A model generated the notes under the pieces. That model saw only the letters and a list, made by a program, of their open reading frames with translations. It had not been told where the DNA came from and did not search any database. The position numbers and the translations under genes were made by a program. A stretch of DNA of 64,000 nt from Ditylenchus dipsaci (taxonomy: Eukaryota > Nematoda > Chromadorea > Rhabditida > Anguinidae): positions 62,001 to 126,000 of the forward strand of contig SADC01000284.1 of the NCBI GenBank assembly GCA_004194705.1. Direction: 5' to 3'. This document shows, piece by piece, positions 63,045 to 64,000 of this stretch. Positions within the stretch are counted from its first letter, which is position 1. Each line of letters starts with the position of its first letter.

Positions 63045-64000
63045 TAGTATTTTATAACAGTTTTAAAATCAAATTGAGAATTTTGCTATGTTTAGATGGT
63101 TCCGATTATTAGTATCGGTCTTATCTGATTTTACAAATGTTGATAAAATTGAAAAGTATTCATGGCGCCAATATGTACATCTAGTTTTTATATGATTATA
63201 AGAATTAAAAGAATAAATTTGAGAAAAAAGTATGAAAAGATTTTGTGGGAAAGAATCCGAAAAAATTGACCAAGTCTCGATCCGGGTCTCGTTGGAAAAT
63301 TTTCAAAGCCTCAGTATCGGTCTTAGTTAAAATTTCCGCTAAAAGTCTCGTCAACGGGTCTTGTTGGATGGCATCTTTCTTTCTCTAGTGTGTAACTCAA
63401 AATTTTGAAATAAAGTAGATTTGGCAAAAAATAAAGTACAATTTGATCATTTTTCGTTAACGGCTTATTTACGCACGCGTTCGGATCTTTGGCTGCGTTA
63501 ACACCCATGATCTGAACTTGAACATGAAGGCGTTCAACACTTCAATTAAATATATAAAATAAACACTGCCACCTTATATATCTCAGACCTCTCATTTTCA
63601 CCTGCCGTACCATTGGAGCCAGGCTTTATACCTCTTCCAACTCATCTGCATACAGCTCTCTTTTGAAACCAATATCTGCGAGCTCTAGACGACGAGCAAT
63701 AAAGCTAAAATCACAAAACACATAGTTGGAGTTTTTTAATTTCTCTTTAACATGATACCTAGGTCCGCTTTAGTTTGTGTTAAGAAACCATGCCTGTACG
63801 TTTTAAATTGTCCCCCGCCAATTCGAAAAATGTCCTAATCCTTGGATTTCCGTTCGAATTTTTCTATTAGATTTCTAACAAAATCATACCTAAAATTAAA
63901 TTCTAGGCCTTGTTTTGTTAGAAACGCGATGGGAAAATTTGTACGTAAATCCAACTATCAATAAATTTTTTTGAATTGGCGCGGGACAATTTAGAACGCA
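63045..64000. other. Intergenic, ends in a family G copy
   Basis: 63240-63370 holds AAGTCTCG units. 63780-64000 is a family G palindrome (GATTTCTAACAAAATCAT / TTGTTTTGTTAGAAACG) with GAATTGGCGCGGGACAATTT. No gene seen. Confidence 0.5.

Overview
Eukaryotic (metazoan) genomic DNA: spliced genes with GT-AG introns, AATAAA polyadenylation signals and very dense transposable-element content. Exon-intron style (short introns ending in TTTCAG or TTTTAG) and a C-terminal protein resembling multicopy nematode proteins suggest an invertebrate, possibly a nematode; this taxonomic guess is weak.

The backbone is one plus-strand gene, TRIP12 (HECT-type E3 ubiquitin ligase), recognised in 27 exons between 5878 and 51137. 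The 5' exon(s) with the start codon are not identified and may lie upstream. Exons 1-4 encode a Ser/Ala/His-rich disordered N terminus, exons 5-9 armadillo-like repeats, exon 10 a WWE domain, exons 11-19 helical and low-complexity linkers, and exons 20-27 the HECT domain with its catalytic cysteine codon at 51036-51038. A 22.9-kb intron (7817-30696) holds a complete nested gene on the same strand, a 205-residue four-pass membrane protein (21571-22376), and an antisense hAT transposase pseudogene (24031-25887).

Downstream lie the 3' end of an unrecognised minus-strand gene (57797-58439, Gly/Ser-rich tail) and a four-exon plus-strand gene of a nematode-type multicopy family (60311-61283). A Harbinger/PIF transposase remnant sits at 600-871.

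Almost all remaining sequence is fold-back (palindromic) non-autonomous DNA transposons. For many I could read exact target-site duplications (TSDs): 8 bp (hAT-like) at 5367-5722, 6904-7615, 11070-11487, 31722-32606, 33616-35088, 38208-38894 and 49086-50339; 9 bp (Mutator-like) at 27004-28604 and 48223-48336; TA (Tc1/mariner/pogo-like) at 11552-11728, 29897-30123, 41272-41446, 47198-47427 and others; TTAA (piggyBac-like) at 52468-53061. Several elements have arms built of minisatellite units; one family carries tRNA-like Pol III boxes in both arms; another carries a long hairpin capped by a TTCG tetraloop with a splice-donor-like motif at its base.

Several otherwise intact coding segments are each broken by an apparent single-base deletion (near 6115, 36022, 40686 and 58195), which points to residual assembly indels rather than gene death.
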